Below are positions 1 through 6,258 of a DNA stretch of 6,886 nt, piece by piece (position 1 is the stretch's first letter; each line of letters opens with the position of its first letter). Source of the stretch: Candidatus Dormiibacterota bacterium (lineage in GTDB: Bacteria; Chloroflexota; Dormibacteria; UBA8260). Made by a program: the position numbers and the translations under genes. The notes below the pieces were generated by a model that saw nothing but the letters and a program-made list of their open reading frames with translations, did not search any database and was not told where the DNA came from. Where the stretch lies: assembly GCA_955652455.1 (NCBI GenBank), contig CATPBU010000021.1:1-6886 (forward strand), read 5' to 3'.

Positions 1-168
1 CCCTTCGACCCGGCGGTGCACGAGGCGCTCGGCGGCGAGGAGAGTGACAGCGTCGAGGTCGACACCGTCGACGCTGAATTGCAGCGCGGCTACCGTCTCC
101 ACGACCGCGTCCTCCGACCCGCGTTGGTGCGCGTCGCCCATCCGCGAGCCGGCGCGGAGCGGCGCTGA
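1..168 (+). CDS. grpE: GrpE nucleotide exchange factor, C-terminal fragment
   Basis: Frame 1 is open from the left edge to TGA at 166-168 and gives 55 residues. It begins [10 protein letters not shown] and later reads [20 protein letters not shown]. These match the C-terminal beta-domain of GrpE, where the 'FDP.xHEA' segment and the 'GY.l.dRvlRpA.V.V' strand are the most recognisable family motifs. GrpE is the cytoplasmic exchange factor that drives ADP release from DnaK. The N-terminal helices and the start lie outside the window. The stop shares its A with the ATG of dnaJ (TGATG), so the two genes are translationally coupled. GrpE directly before DnaJ is the actinobacterial-type order, with dnaK expected upstream; that part is inference because it is not visible. 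The tail after the domain (HPRAGAERR) is short and basic. Confidence 0.93.
   Translation, partial: PFDPAVHEALGGEESDSVEVDTVDAELQRGYRLHDRVLRPALVRVAHPRAGAERR
156..159 (+). promoter_or_regulatory. Shine-Dalgarno-like site for dnaJ
   Basis: GGAG lies 8 bases before the dnaJ ATG at 168, inside the last codons of grpE. It supports the start at 168 and shows that this internal operon gene uses a conventional ribosome binding site. The genes that begin transcription units in this window show no such site. Confidence 0.55.
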
Positions 169-1286
169 TGGCGACGGTCAAGCGCGACTACTACGAGGTG
201 CTTGGCGTGGAGCGCACGGCCACCGGCGAGGAGCTGAAGCGGGCCTACCGCAAGCTCGCCATGGAGTTCCATCCCGACCGCAACCAGGGCGACAAGAGCG
301 CCGAGGAGCGATTCAAGGAGGTGGGCGAAGCGTACTCGGTGCTCAGCGACCCCCAGAAGCGGCAGCGCTACGACTCCTTCGGCCACGCCGGCGACAGCAT
401 GCCGGACTTCGGGGGGTTCTCCTTCGACTCCGCCTTCGACCTCTTCGACATGTTCTTCGGCGGGGGAGCAGGGGCCGGACGGCGGCGGCGCGGCGGCCCG
501 CAACCGGGATCCGACCTGCGCATGAACGTCGACATCACATTCGAGGAGTCTGTGTTCGGCGCGACGCGCACCATCGAGGTGCCGCGCCGCGGCACGTGCG
601 CGGACTGCTCGGGCAGCGGCGCCGCGCCGGGCACGGAGGCGGTGCCGTGCGGGGAGTGCGGCGGCAGTGGGCAGGTGCGTCGCGCTGTGCAGAGCATCTT
701 CGGCCAGATGGTCAACGTCACCGCGTGCCCGCGTTGCCATGGCGAGGGCCGCGTCGTCGACCACCCCTGCCCCACCTGCCGCGGCCATGGCAGGGTCGAG
801 GAGAGGCAGACACTCGACATCACCATCCCGCCCGGCGTCGACGATGACGTGACCCTGCGCTACGCAGGGCAGGGCGAGGCCGGACCGCGCGGTGGCAACC
901 GCGGTGACCTGTACGTCGGTTTCCGGATCGCGCCGCACCCGCACCTAGTCAGGCGCGGCCAGGACCTGCTCTACGAGTTGGCGGTGAGCGTTCCCCAGGC
1001 CGTTCTAGGGGACCGCATCACCGTCCCGACGGCGAGCGGCGAGCACGAGGTCGACGTGCCGGCGGGGACCCAACACGGTCGCGTGCTGAAGATCGCCGGG
1101 ATGGGCGTGCCGCACGTGCGCAGCGGCCGGCGTGGCGATCAGCTCTGCATCGTGCACGTCGCCGTCCCGACGCATCTCAGTGGCGGCCAGCGCGAACTCT
1201 ATGAGCAACTCGGCGAGCGTACCGGCAGGCCGGCCGAGGTCAAGAAGGGATTCTTCGACGCGATCAAGGATGCGTTTAGGGGCTGA
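168..1286 (+). CDS. dnaJ: Molecular chaperone DnaJ (Hsp40, type I)
   Basis: DnaJ is the cytoplasmic co-chaperone that delivers unfolded clients to DnaK and stimulates its ATPase. The 372-residue protein has the full type I layout. The J domain spans about residues 5-72, with HPD at 35-37. A Gly/Phe-rich linker runs about 78-103 and is followed by a basic RRRR patch. The zinc-finger domain has four intact CxxCxGxG repeats starting at C144, C161, C187 and C201. Two C-terminal beta-domains with a dimerisation end follow, ending in the family-typical [10 protein letters not shown]. Length is normal for the family. ATG at 168 overlaps the grpE stop by one base and has GGAG 8 bases upstream. The gene is followed by only 12 bases before the convergent HIT gene ends. 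No hspR regulator gene follows, although one does in many actinobacterial dnaK operons. No CIRCE or HAIR operator can be seen because the operon start is off-window. Confidence 0.97.
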   Translation: MATVKRDYYEVLGVERTATGEELKRAYRKLAMEFHPDRNQGDKSAEERFKEVGEAYSVLSDPQKRQRYDSFGHAGDSMPDFGGFSFDSAFDLFDMFFGGGAGAGRRRRGGPQPGSDLRMNVDITFEESVFGATRTIEVPRRGTCADCSGSGAAPGTEAVPCGECGGSGQVRRAVQSIFGQMVNVTACPRCHGEGRVVDHPCPTCRGHGRVEERQTLDITIPPGVDDDVTLRYAGQGEAGPRGGNRGDLYVGFRIAPHPHLVRRGQDLLYELAVSVPQAVLGDRITVPTASGEHEVDVPAGTQHGRVLKIAGMGVPHVRSGRRGDQLCIVHVAVPTHLSGGQRELYEQLGERTGRPAEVKKGFFDAIKDAFRG

Positions 1287-1298
1287 ACCCTCCGGCGT

Positions 1299-1643
1299 CT
1301 AGCCCGGGGGCCACGTCATCGGCCGTCCGCCGAGCAGGTGGAGGTGCAGATGATGCACCGTCTGGCCCCCGTTGCGGCCGACGTTGGTTACCAGGCGGAA
1401 GCCGCTGCGATCGATGTCCTCGCTGTCGGCGATCTGCTGCGCGACGTGGAGGAGACGGCCCCACAGCGGGTCTTGCGCTGGTGTCAGCTCCGCAGCCGAA
1501 CCGATGTGCTCGCGCGGGATGACCAGGATGTGGGTCGGCGCCTGCGGGTTGGTGTCACGGAAGGCGACGACTTCGTCGTCCTGGTGGACGCGGTCGGCGA
1601 CGATGTCCCCGGCGGCGATGGCACAGAAAATGCAGTCGTTCAT
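1299..1643 (-). CDS. hinT: HIT (histidine triad) family protein, HinT-like
   Basis: This small cytoplasmic purine-nucleotide phosphoramidase/hydrolase belongs to the HinT branch of the HIT family. The 114 residues cover one complete domain. C4 and C7 (CIFC), H46 and H97 fit the zinc site found in many bacterial HinT proteins. The histidine triad H98-L-H100-L-H102-L-L holds the catalytic nucleophile, which by family knowledge is the central H100. NPQAPTHILVIPREHI (residues 32-47), the GGQTVHHLH approach and the terminal LLGGR..TWPPG are hallmarks of HinT. Its ATG (minus strand 1643-1641) overlaps the mtaB stop as ATGA, so it is probably translated by re-initiation as the last gene of rsmE-mtaB-hinT. 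The natural substrate is unknown. The symbol rests on motif similarity only. Confidence 0.93.
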   Translation of the reverse strand: MNDCIFCAIAAGDIVADRVHQDDEVVAFRDTNPQAPTHILVIPREHIGSAAELTPAQDPLWGRLLHVAQQIADSEDIDRSGFRLVTNVGRNGGQTVHHLHLHLLGGRPMTWPPG

Positions 1644-2947
1644 GGCTCGAGCAGCCTAGCGCGCAGCGCATCGCCTTCGACGGCGACGAGCTCGACCACC
1701 GACTCGCAGCCCGGACGGGTCGCTGCGCAGGCGTCGCTCAGCACCTCCATGTAGGTCGAGGTCACGCCGTGCGCGATGGCGCCGTCGCGGCGGTCCCATA
1801 CCGCCGCTTCGCGGCGGCCCACGGCGCCGAGGCGCCGCGCGTGTCCTGATGCAGCCGCCGCGCGTCGCACCTCGGCACTGCGCCGCCGGGCCAGGCCGTT
1901 CGCGACCGCGCCATCGATCGCGGCCGCCGGCGTGCCCGGACGCAGCGAGTATCGGAACGTGTGGGCGGCGAGCATCGCAGCCTCCTCGATGACCGCGATC
2001 GTGGCCGCGTGGTCGGCATCGGTCTCACCCGGAAAGCCGACCATCACGTCGGTGGTGAACTCGGTGTTGGGATCGAGCTGACGCAGCTGATCGCACACGC
2101 GCAGGTACTGTCCCCGCCGGTAGCCGCGGTGCATCGCCTTGAGGACTGTGTCGCTGCCGCTCTGCAATGGCATGTGCCAGTGCGAGCACAGCCGCGGGTG
2201 GGCGTTGAGCGCGATCAATTCGGCGTTCACGTCGTTGGCGTTGACGCTGCTCAGCCTGATCCGGACTCGATCGCCGGCCGTGTCGAGCAGCCGGTGCACG
2301 AGCTGAGCCAAGCTGGTGCCCTGGTTGCGTCCGTACGAGCCGAGGTCGACACCACAAAGGACCACCTCGGCGTATCCGGCGTCGGCTGCTGCCTGGACGC
2401 GGTCGAGGACCTCGCCGACCGCCAGCGACCGCGACGCACCGCGTGCCGACCACACCGAGCAGTACGTGCAGCGGTGATTGCAACCGTCCTGCACCTTGAC
2501 GAACGCCCGGCTGCGCTGCGGCACCGCCGACGTTGGCGCGCGCTCGCCACCACGGGCTGCGGCGATGCCCAGGACGTGCGTCGCGATGCCGTCCTTCTCG
2601 GCGTTGCTGAAAACCGAGTCGACACCCTCGGGGAGGTGGCGGCCGCCGTCGGCGGCGGTGCCGAGGTACGTCGCCGGGTTGCCGTCGACACTGCACCCTG
2701 TGAGGACCAGGTGGGCGTCCGGGTGATCACGGCGCAGCCGGTGGAGTCGCTGCCGCGTCGTCGCATCCGCCTGCGCTGTGACCGTGCACGAGTTGAGCAC
2801 GCGCACGTCGGCATGCTGGTCGTCCGGGACGATGTCGCAGCCGGCGGCAGCCAGCCTGCCCGCCAGGTCGGCCATCTCCGCGTAGTTGACCTTGCAGCCG
2901 AGCGCCGTGAGCGCGACTCGCAGCGGCCCGGCGCCGTGGGCGATCAC
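1640..2947 (-). CDS. mtaB: tRNA t6A37 methylthiotransferase MtaB (radical SAM)
   Basis: MtaB is a radical-SAM enzyme that converts t6A37 to ms2t6A37 in tRNAs reading ANN codons. The N-terminal methylthiotransferase domain has its three cluster cysteines: C18 in LGCKVN, C54 in NSCTVT and C85 in TGCSV. The radical-SAM cluster is C156-x3-C160-x2-C163 (CNHRCTYC). Downstream are GVDLGSYG (199-206), HMPLQSGSD (258-266) and TTDVMVGFPGET (298-309). A short C-terminal TRAM-like region covers about 375-435. LGCKVN together with GVDLGSYG favours MtaB over MiaB or RimO. The 435-residue length is normal. The start is GTG at minus 2947, overlapping the rsmE stop as GTGA, with no strong Shine-Dalgarno site, so coupling is likely. 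Oddities: the family 'SS-I-E' strand reads SSVNAN (233-238), lacking the usual Glu, and 'YSPRPGT' reads YSLRPGT. Both may be lineage variation. Confidence 0.93.
   Translation of the reverse strand: MIAHGAGPLRVALTALGCKVNYAEMADLAGRLAAAGCDIVPDDQHADVRVLNSCTVTAQADATTRQRLHRLRRDHPDAHLVLTGCSVDGNPATYLGTAADGGRHLPEGVDSVFSNAEKDGIATHVLGIAAARGGERAPTSAVPQRSRAFVKVQDGCNHRCTYCSVWSARGASRSLAVGEVLDRVQAAADAGYAEVVLCGVDLGSYGRNQGTSLAQLVHRLLDTAGDRVRIRLSSVNANDVNAELIALNAHPRLCSHWHMPLQSGSDTVLKAMHRGYRRGQYLRVCDQLRQLDPNTEFTTDVMVGFPGETDADHAATIAVIEEAAMLAAHTFRYSLRPGTPAAAIDGAVANGLARRRSAEVRRAAAASGHARRLGAVGRREAAVWDRRDGAIAHGVTSTYMEVLSDACAATRPGCESVVELVAVEGDALRARLLEP
1801..1837. repeat. Two adjacent GC-rich inverted repeats inside mtaB
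   Basis: Two perfect 7-bp inverted repeats lie 4 bases apart. The first is CCGCCGC (1801-1807), loop TTC, then GCGGCGG (1811-1817). The second is CGGCGCC (1822-1828), GA, then GGCGCCG (1831-1837). They fall in the codons for about residues 371-383 of MtaB, just before the TRAM-like region. In mRNA they would form two strong stem-loops. They may simply reflect Arg/Gly/Ala-rich coding in GC-rich DNA; no regulatory role is shown. Confidence 0.6.
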
Positions 2948-3699
2948 GTCGGCGCCGCCGCCAAGGGTGTTCCCAGATCGCCGGCGCGGCCGAGAAGAAG
3001 AGTGGTGGCGATCGCCCCGGCGTAGCGGGTGCGGAGAACGCGCGCTCCGAGATGCACCAGCTCCGCATCCGCATCGCGCAGCACCGCGAGGTCACCCTCG
3101 CTGAAGCCGCCCTCAGGGCCGATACACAGCGCCAGCGGGCGGGCGTTGTCGACATCGAGGGCGGACAACGCCGTCAGGCCGTCGAATGTACAGGCGATCA
3201 CCCGCGTGCCGGCGGCGAGCGCCGCGAGACCATCGGCGAGGGGCGTGGGCGCGTGCACGACGGGAATGATGCCGCGCCCGGCCAGCTGCGCAGACTCGGC
3301 GGCGATCGCCCGCCAGCGGCGCAGCCGGTGCGCCACGCGATGGTCCGCCGGCCGGCTGACGACGCGCTCGGTCAGCACCGGACGGATCTCCGCCGCGCCC
3401 GCCTCGACGAGCACATCGACGCAGTCCTCGATCCGTTCGCGCGGCAGTGCCTGGACGACGGTGATGCGCAGGCGAGGCTCGCCGGTCGCGGGGCGGCTCC
3501 AGGTCACGTCGCCCTCGACGAGGTTTGCGGCGACGCGGCGCAGCCGGACACCGTGCTCGCGCCCGCCGCCATCGACGGCCACGATGGTGTCACCGGGGCG
3601 CATCCGCAGCGAGCGTGCGATGTGATGGGCGAGCGCCCCCTCGATGGCCACCCCTGACCGGCTGTCCACCTCGCCGCCGATGAAGAAGCGCTCTGGCAC
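2944..3699 (-). CDS. rsmE: 16S rRNA (uracil1498-N3)-methyltransferase RsmE
   Basis: RsmE is a SPOUT-class, SAM-dependent enzyme that methylates N3 of U1498 in 16S rRNA of the small subunit. The N-terminal PUA-like part begins MPERFFIGG. The motif QALPRERIEDCVDVLVEAG (83-101) matches the family's start of the SPOUT domain. AAESAQLAGR (133-142) matches the conserved 'E.a.Q.gR' helix. CIGPEGGFSEGD (192-203) and LGARVLR (217-223) belong to the knotted SAM site. Length 251 is typical. The final motif reads LRTRYAG where many homologues have LRTETA or LRTSTA. The start is GTG at minus 3699, giving the family N-terminus MxRFF. There is no Shine-Dalgarno site, but a -10-like hexamer lies 7 bases upstream, so the message may be leaderless. 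It is first in the rsmE-mtaB-hinT operon; its TGA overlaps the mtaB GTG by 4 bases. Confidence 0.94.
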   Translation of the reverse strand: MPERFFIGGEVDSRSGVAIEGALAHHIARSLRMRPGDTIVAVDGGGREHGVRLRRVAANLVEGDVTWSRPATGEPRLRITVVQALPRERIEDCVDVLVEAGAAEIRPVLTERVVSRPADHRVAHRLRRWRAIAAESAQLAGRGIIPVVHAPTPLADGLAALAAGTRVIACTFDGLTALSALDVDNARPLALCIGPEGGFSEGDLAVLRDADAELVHLGARVLRTRYAGAIATTLLLGRAGDLGTPLAAAPT

Positions 3700-3706
3700 G
3701 GCCGCG

Positions 3707-3712
3707 GTTGTA
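3707..3712 (-). promoter_or_regulatory. Putative extended -10 element of rsmE operon
   Basis: On the minus strand TACAAC sits 7 bases before the rsmE GTG. It is preceded by TG plus one base (TGG-TACAAC), the extended -10 form. This spacing places the transcription start at or next to the GTG, implying a leaderless mRNA. The last base is C, not the preferred T, and no -35 is recognisable. Confidence 0.35.
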
Positions 3713-3754
3713 CCACGCTGCGAGCTCGTCCTCAGAGACGGGGCGGCGACCGCG

Positions 3755-3760
3755 TAGCAT
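3755..3760 (+). promoter_or_regulatory. Putative -10 element of the hydrolase gene
   Basis: TAGCAT fits the TANNNT pattern and ends 10 bases before the ATG at 3771. A start of transcription 6-8 bases downstream would leave a leader of only 2-4 bases. No Shine-Dalgarno site precedes the ATG (the sequence is CACCGCCGCC). No convincing -35 is visible. Confidence 0.3.
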
Positions 3761-3770
3761 CACCGCCGCC

Positions 3771-4595
3771 ATGACGGACAGCTTTGTCGCCGCGCCCGAT
3801 GGGGCTCGGTTGGCCGTCAGCGTCGACGGCGACGGTCCGCCGCTGCTGCTCATCCCTGGCCTCGGATCCACGCGGGTGGTCTTCGCGTCGCTGATGCCGC
3901 TGCTCACCGCGCATTTCCGGGTCACCGTGTACGACCAGCGGGGCATCGGTGCATCGGAGGTCACCACCGGCCCATATACAACTGCGCAGCTCGCCGCCGA
4001 CGCCGCAGCCGTCCTCGATGGGGTGCACATCGATCGTGCCACCGTGTTGGGAGCATCGTTTGGCGGCCTGGTGGCCCAGCAGCTTGCCGTCGAGTACCCG
4101 AACAGGCTGCTGGCGCTGGTGCTCGCTGCCACCGGCCCCGGCTCCGCGCACCCTGCCGAAGAACCCGACCCGACGGCCTCCGATGCGCTGCTCGGCAAGG
4201 GCGCGCGCACCCCCGAGGAGGCGTACCGCATCGCCTGCACGGTCCTCTACTCGCGAGCCTTCCAGGAGGCGCACCCGGAGTTCATCGAACAGCAGATTGG
4301 TGACCGCGCCACACGGCCGATCGACGCCCGGGCGTTCAGGGCGCAGCTCGACGCCTCACGAACCCACGAGGCCTGGGACCGCCTGCCATCGATCAGCGCG
4401 CCGACTTTGGTGATGCACGGCAGCGAGGACGCGGTGATGCCAGTGGCCAACGCGCGTCTGCTGGCCGAACGCATCCCCGGTGCAACGCTGGTGGTGTTCG
4501 ACGGTGCCGGCCACCTCTTCTTCCACGAGGAGCCACAGCGCACCGCCGCGATCGTCGAGGAATTCGCCCGCGGCGTCAGCTCTCCGCCGGGCTGA
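3771..4595 (+). CDS. Alpha/beta-fold hydrolase
   Basis: This is a soluble serine hydrolase of the alpha/beta fold, 274 residues with the start used here. The oxyanion region is LLIPGLGSTR (26-35), followed by YDQRGIGAS (54-62). The nucleophile elbow is G94-A-S96-F-G98. The acid is D220 in HGSEDAVMP, and the catalytic histidine is H248 in GAGHLFF. The triad is therefore complete, and a helical cap lies at about 125-200. The layout is the one shared by 3-oxoadipate enol-lactonase-like and related esterase families, but the substrate cannot be assigned. ATG at 3771 is chosen because it begins directly with the domain. A TTG 63 bases upstream is in frame but would add a Ser/Arg-rich stretch and run through the promoter. 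The gene is divergent from rsmE, and its 3' end overlaps that of rny by 20 bases. Confidence 0.9.
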   Translation: MTDSFVAAPDGARLAVSVDGDGPPLLLIPGLGSTRVVFASLMPLLTAHFRVTVYDQRGIGASEVTTGPYTTAQLAADAAAVLDGVHIDRATVLGASFGGLVAQQLAVEYPNRLLALVLAATGPGSAHPAEEPDPTASDALLGKGARTPEEAYRIACTVLYSRAFQEAHPEFIEQQIGDRATRPIDARAFRAQLDASRTHEAWDRLPSISAPTLVMHGSEDAVMPVANARLLAERIPGATLVVFDGAGHLFFHEEPQRTAAIVEEFARGVSSPPG

Positions 4596-4596
4596 C
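4575..4596. terminator. Inverted repeat across overlapping convergent stop codons
   Basis: GTCAGC (4575-4580) and GCTGAC (4591-4596) are perfect complements around a 10-base loop. The two arms contain the stop codons of rny (TCA, 4576-4578) and of the hydrolase (TGA, 4593-4595). A hairpin would form in transcripts of either strand. There is no T-run on either side, so classical intrinsic termination is doubtful. It could still pause polymerase or protect the 3' end. Confidence 0.35.
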
Positions 4597-6252
4597 CTCC
4601 CCGAGCACGCCGGAGTCGGTCTGCGGATCGTCGTCGGTGGACACTTCAACGGCAGCGTGGTCGTCGCCATTGCCATCGCCATTGCCATTGCCGGCGCGCC
4701 GTCGGTTGGCCTCCAGCACCGCCGCGATTTGGGCGGGCGCCGTCGCTATCGCGGTGGTCTCGCGGATCACTGTCACCTTGATCATCCCCGGGTACTGCAT
4801 CTCGTTCTCGATCTCATGGGCGATCTGAGCGCTCAGCTCGGGGACCTGTGCGTCCTTCACCTGCTTGGCGCGGACGAAGATGCGCACCTCTCGGCCGGCT
4901 TGCAGAGGAAAGGCGCGCTCGACCCCTGAGTGTCGGGTGGCGATCGTCTGCAGCTGCTCGAGGCGCGCGAGATACGTCGCCAGCGTGTCGCGCCGTGCGC
5001 CTGGTCGCGACGCGCTGATGGCATCTGCGCAGATTGTGAGCATCGCCAGGTCGGTGGTCGGCTCCTCGTCGAAATGGTGCGCCTTGACAGCGTGGATGAT
5101 CCCGGGGTCGGCGCCGAGGACGCGCAGCAGCTCGCCCCCGATGATCGCGTGCGAACCCTCGACGTCGTGGTCAACTGACTTGCCGACGTCGTGGAGCATC
5201 CCCGCTTCGCGGGCGATCGCCTGCGACATACCGAGCTCGGACGCGAGCACGCCGCAGATGTGGCCGGTCTCCTCGCAATGGAGCAGCGCATTCTGGCCGT
5301 ACGAGAAGCGGTAGTGGAGCGTGCCGATCAGTTCCGCCAGCTCGGGCCGCCCGTCCATCTGCATCTCCCACAATGCCTGCTCGCCGAGCTGGCGCACCCG
5401 GGTGGCCAGAGACCCGCGGGTGCGCAGCAACAGAGGCGGGACGTCGGCGGCCTGGAGCTTGCGGTCGATCACCTCGAGGGCGGCCTGCCTGGCCACCTCG
5501 CGGCCGATCGGATCCATACCGCGCAGCGTCGCCTGAGCCCGATCCTCGTCGACACCCAACTCCATGCCCGTGTCTTCAGCGATCACCGACAGGGCGCGGA
5601 GCAGCCGCTCGCGAGAGTTCTCGTCGAGCTCTTCGAGTGACACCGGCGCGGCTCGCGCAGCGCCATCGGCGTGGCCGCTCAGCTGACGTTCCATGGCTTC
5701 GACGATCAGCGCCCGCGCCGCCGGCCCCGCGTCGTCGACGCGTTCGGCGACGGCGGCCTCGACACGAGGGTGGTGCTCTGCTGCGAGCTCATTGTCGACA
5801 CGCTCCAGGACGGTGCGTTTGGCGGTTTCGCGATCGATGGCTGCGGTGCGCTCGATGGCGGCCGCGCTCACCGCTCGCATGGCGGCGACCGCCGCGATCC
5901 GCTCGTCGATCTCCTCGCGTCGCTTCTTGTGGAGATGACGGCGCTCGTCGAAGACCGCGCGACGGTCGCGGTGGGTGCGCTCTCGTTCCTCGAGAAGCGC
6001 GTCGCTCGCCTCCACCGCCTGGTGGCGCGCGAGCACTTCCTCACGCACCGCTTCGCGCGCTGCCAGAGCCTCGTTGCGGGCCTGGGCCACGGTTCGGTCG
6101 GCGTCGACATGCGTCCTTGCCGCGGCAGCGGCCGGGTCACGCGGCGGCGGCGGCGGGCGATCGCTCGCGCCGGTGCCCCGTCGGGCGCGGGCGATCGCCG
6201 CGGCTCCTGCGGCGAGCGCGAGAACGGCGGCGACAACGAAGACGGCGGCCAC
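4576..6252 (-). CDS. rny: Ribonuclease Y, membrane-anchored HD endoribonuclease with degenerate KH domain
   Basis: RNase Y starts mRNA decay by endonucleolytic cleavage at the inner face of the membrane. Residues 1-20 form a hydrophobic anchor, followed by basic ARARR and five prolines (33-37). A charged coiled-coil-like region covers about 45-190. The HD domain is intact: H325, H354-D355 (LHDVGKSVDHDVEGSH), HH at 392-393 and D410 (CADAISASRPGAR), then QAGREVR (451-457) and YPGMIKVTVIRE (487-498). The segment before it (GMDPIGREVA, 245-254, and YRFSYGQN, 314-321) aligns with RNase Y. The KH glycine loop, normally GRIIGREGRNIRALE, is absent: residues 211-225 are ENSRERLLRALSVIA. Translating the other two frames there does not restore it. 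A tail of about 55 residues after the usual end holds GNGNGDGNGDD. At 558 residues it is slightly long. The start is GTG with no Shine-Dalgarno site. Confidence 0.93.
   Translation of the reverse strand: MAAVFVVAAVLALAAGAAAIARARRGTGASDRPPPPPRDPAAAAARTHVDADRTVAQARNEALAAREAVREEVLARHQAVEASDALLEERERTHRDRRAVFDERRHLHKKRREEIDERIAAVAAMRAVSAAAIERTAAIDRETAKRTVLERVDNELAAEHHPRVEAAVAERVDDAGPAARALIVEAMERQLSGHADGAARAAPVSLEELDENSRERLLRALSVIAEDTGMELGVDEDRAQATLRGMDPIGREVARQAALEVIDRKLQAADVPPLLLRTRGSLATRVRQLGEQALWEMQMDGRPELAELIGTLHYRFSYGQNALLHCEETGHICGVLASELGMSQAIAREAGMLHDVGKSVDHDVEGSHAIIGGELLRVLGADPGIIHAVKAHHFDEEPTTDLAMLTICADAISASRPGARRDTLATYLARLEQLQTIATRHSGVERAFPLQAGREVRIFVRAKQVKDAQVPELSAQIAHEIENEMQYPGMIKVTVIRETTAIATAPAQIAAVLEANRRRAGNGNGDGNGDDHAAVEVSTDDDPQTDSGVLGEVSPAES
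4666..4689. repeat. Hexanucleotide tandem repeat in the rny tail
   Basis: There are four units of GCCATY (three GCCATT, one GCCATC), plus a further GCC. On the minus strand they encode the alternating Gly-Asn/Asp run GNGNGDGNG (residues 521-529) of the RNase Y tail. The low-complexity run is a candidate for slippage-driven length variation in steps of two residues, which would keep the frame. Confidence 0.85.
6142..6156. repeat. (CGG)5 trinucleotide repeat encoding five prolines
   Basis: Five CGG units on the plus strand read as five CCG codons on the minus strand, giving P33-P37 of RNase Y between the membrane anchor and the coiled coil. By general knowledge such proline runs stall ribosomes and need elongation factor P. 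Confidence 0.85.
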
Positions 6253-6258
6253 GGGGCG

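Larger units (their letters stand above)
3700..3770. promoter_or_regulatory. Divergent promoter region rsmE / hydrolase
   Basis: This 71-base stretch separates two divergent starts, so it must hold the promoters of both the rsmE operon and the alpha/beta hydrolase. Apart from one -10-like hexamer for each direction I see no clear operator palindrome, and no Shine-Dalgarno site for either gene. Confidence 0.6.

Noticed and set aside
90..944. Minus-strand open frame of 284 codons opposite grpE/dnaJ
   Set aside because: It is antisense to the well-supported dnaJ, the product is low-complexity Ala/Arg/Val-rich, and it has no start signal; it is a GC shadow.
1280..1305. Terminator between convergent dnaJ and hinT
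   Set aside because: Only a 5-bp pairing (GGGCT/AGCCC) with a 16-base loop and no T-run on either strand; too weak to call.
1961..3025. Long plus-strand open frame of 354 codons opposite mtaB
   Set aside because: It lies wholly antisense to a gene with clear radical-SAM motifs, its translation has no recognisable domain, and such frames are expected where GC-rich third positions suppress stops.
3708..3770. Upstream TTG start extending the hydrolase by 21 residues
   Set aside because: The added Ser/Arg-rich stretch is not part of the fold, would run through the divergent promoter and has no ribosome binding site. ATG at 3771 begins directly with the domain.
5518..5640. Frameshift as the cause of the missing KH motif in rny
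   Set aside because: The frame is continuous with conserved RNase Y sequence downstream, and the other two minus-strand frames here give no GRIIGREG-like peptide.
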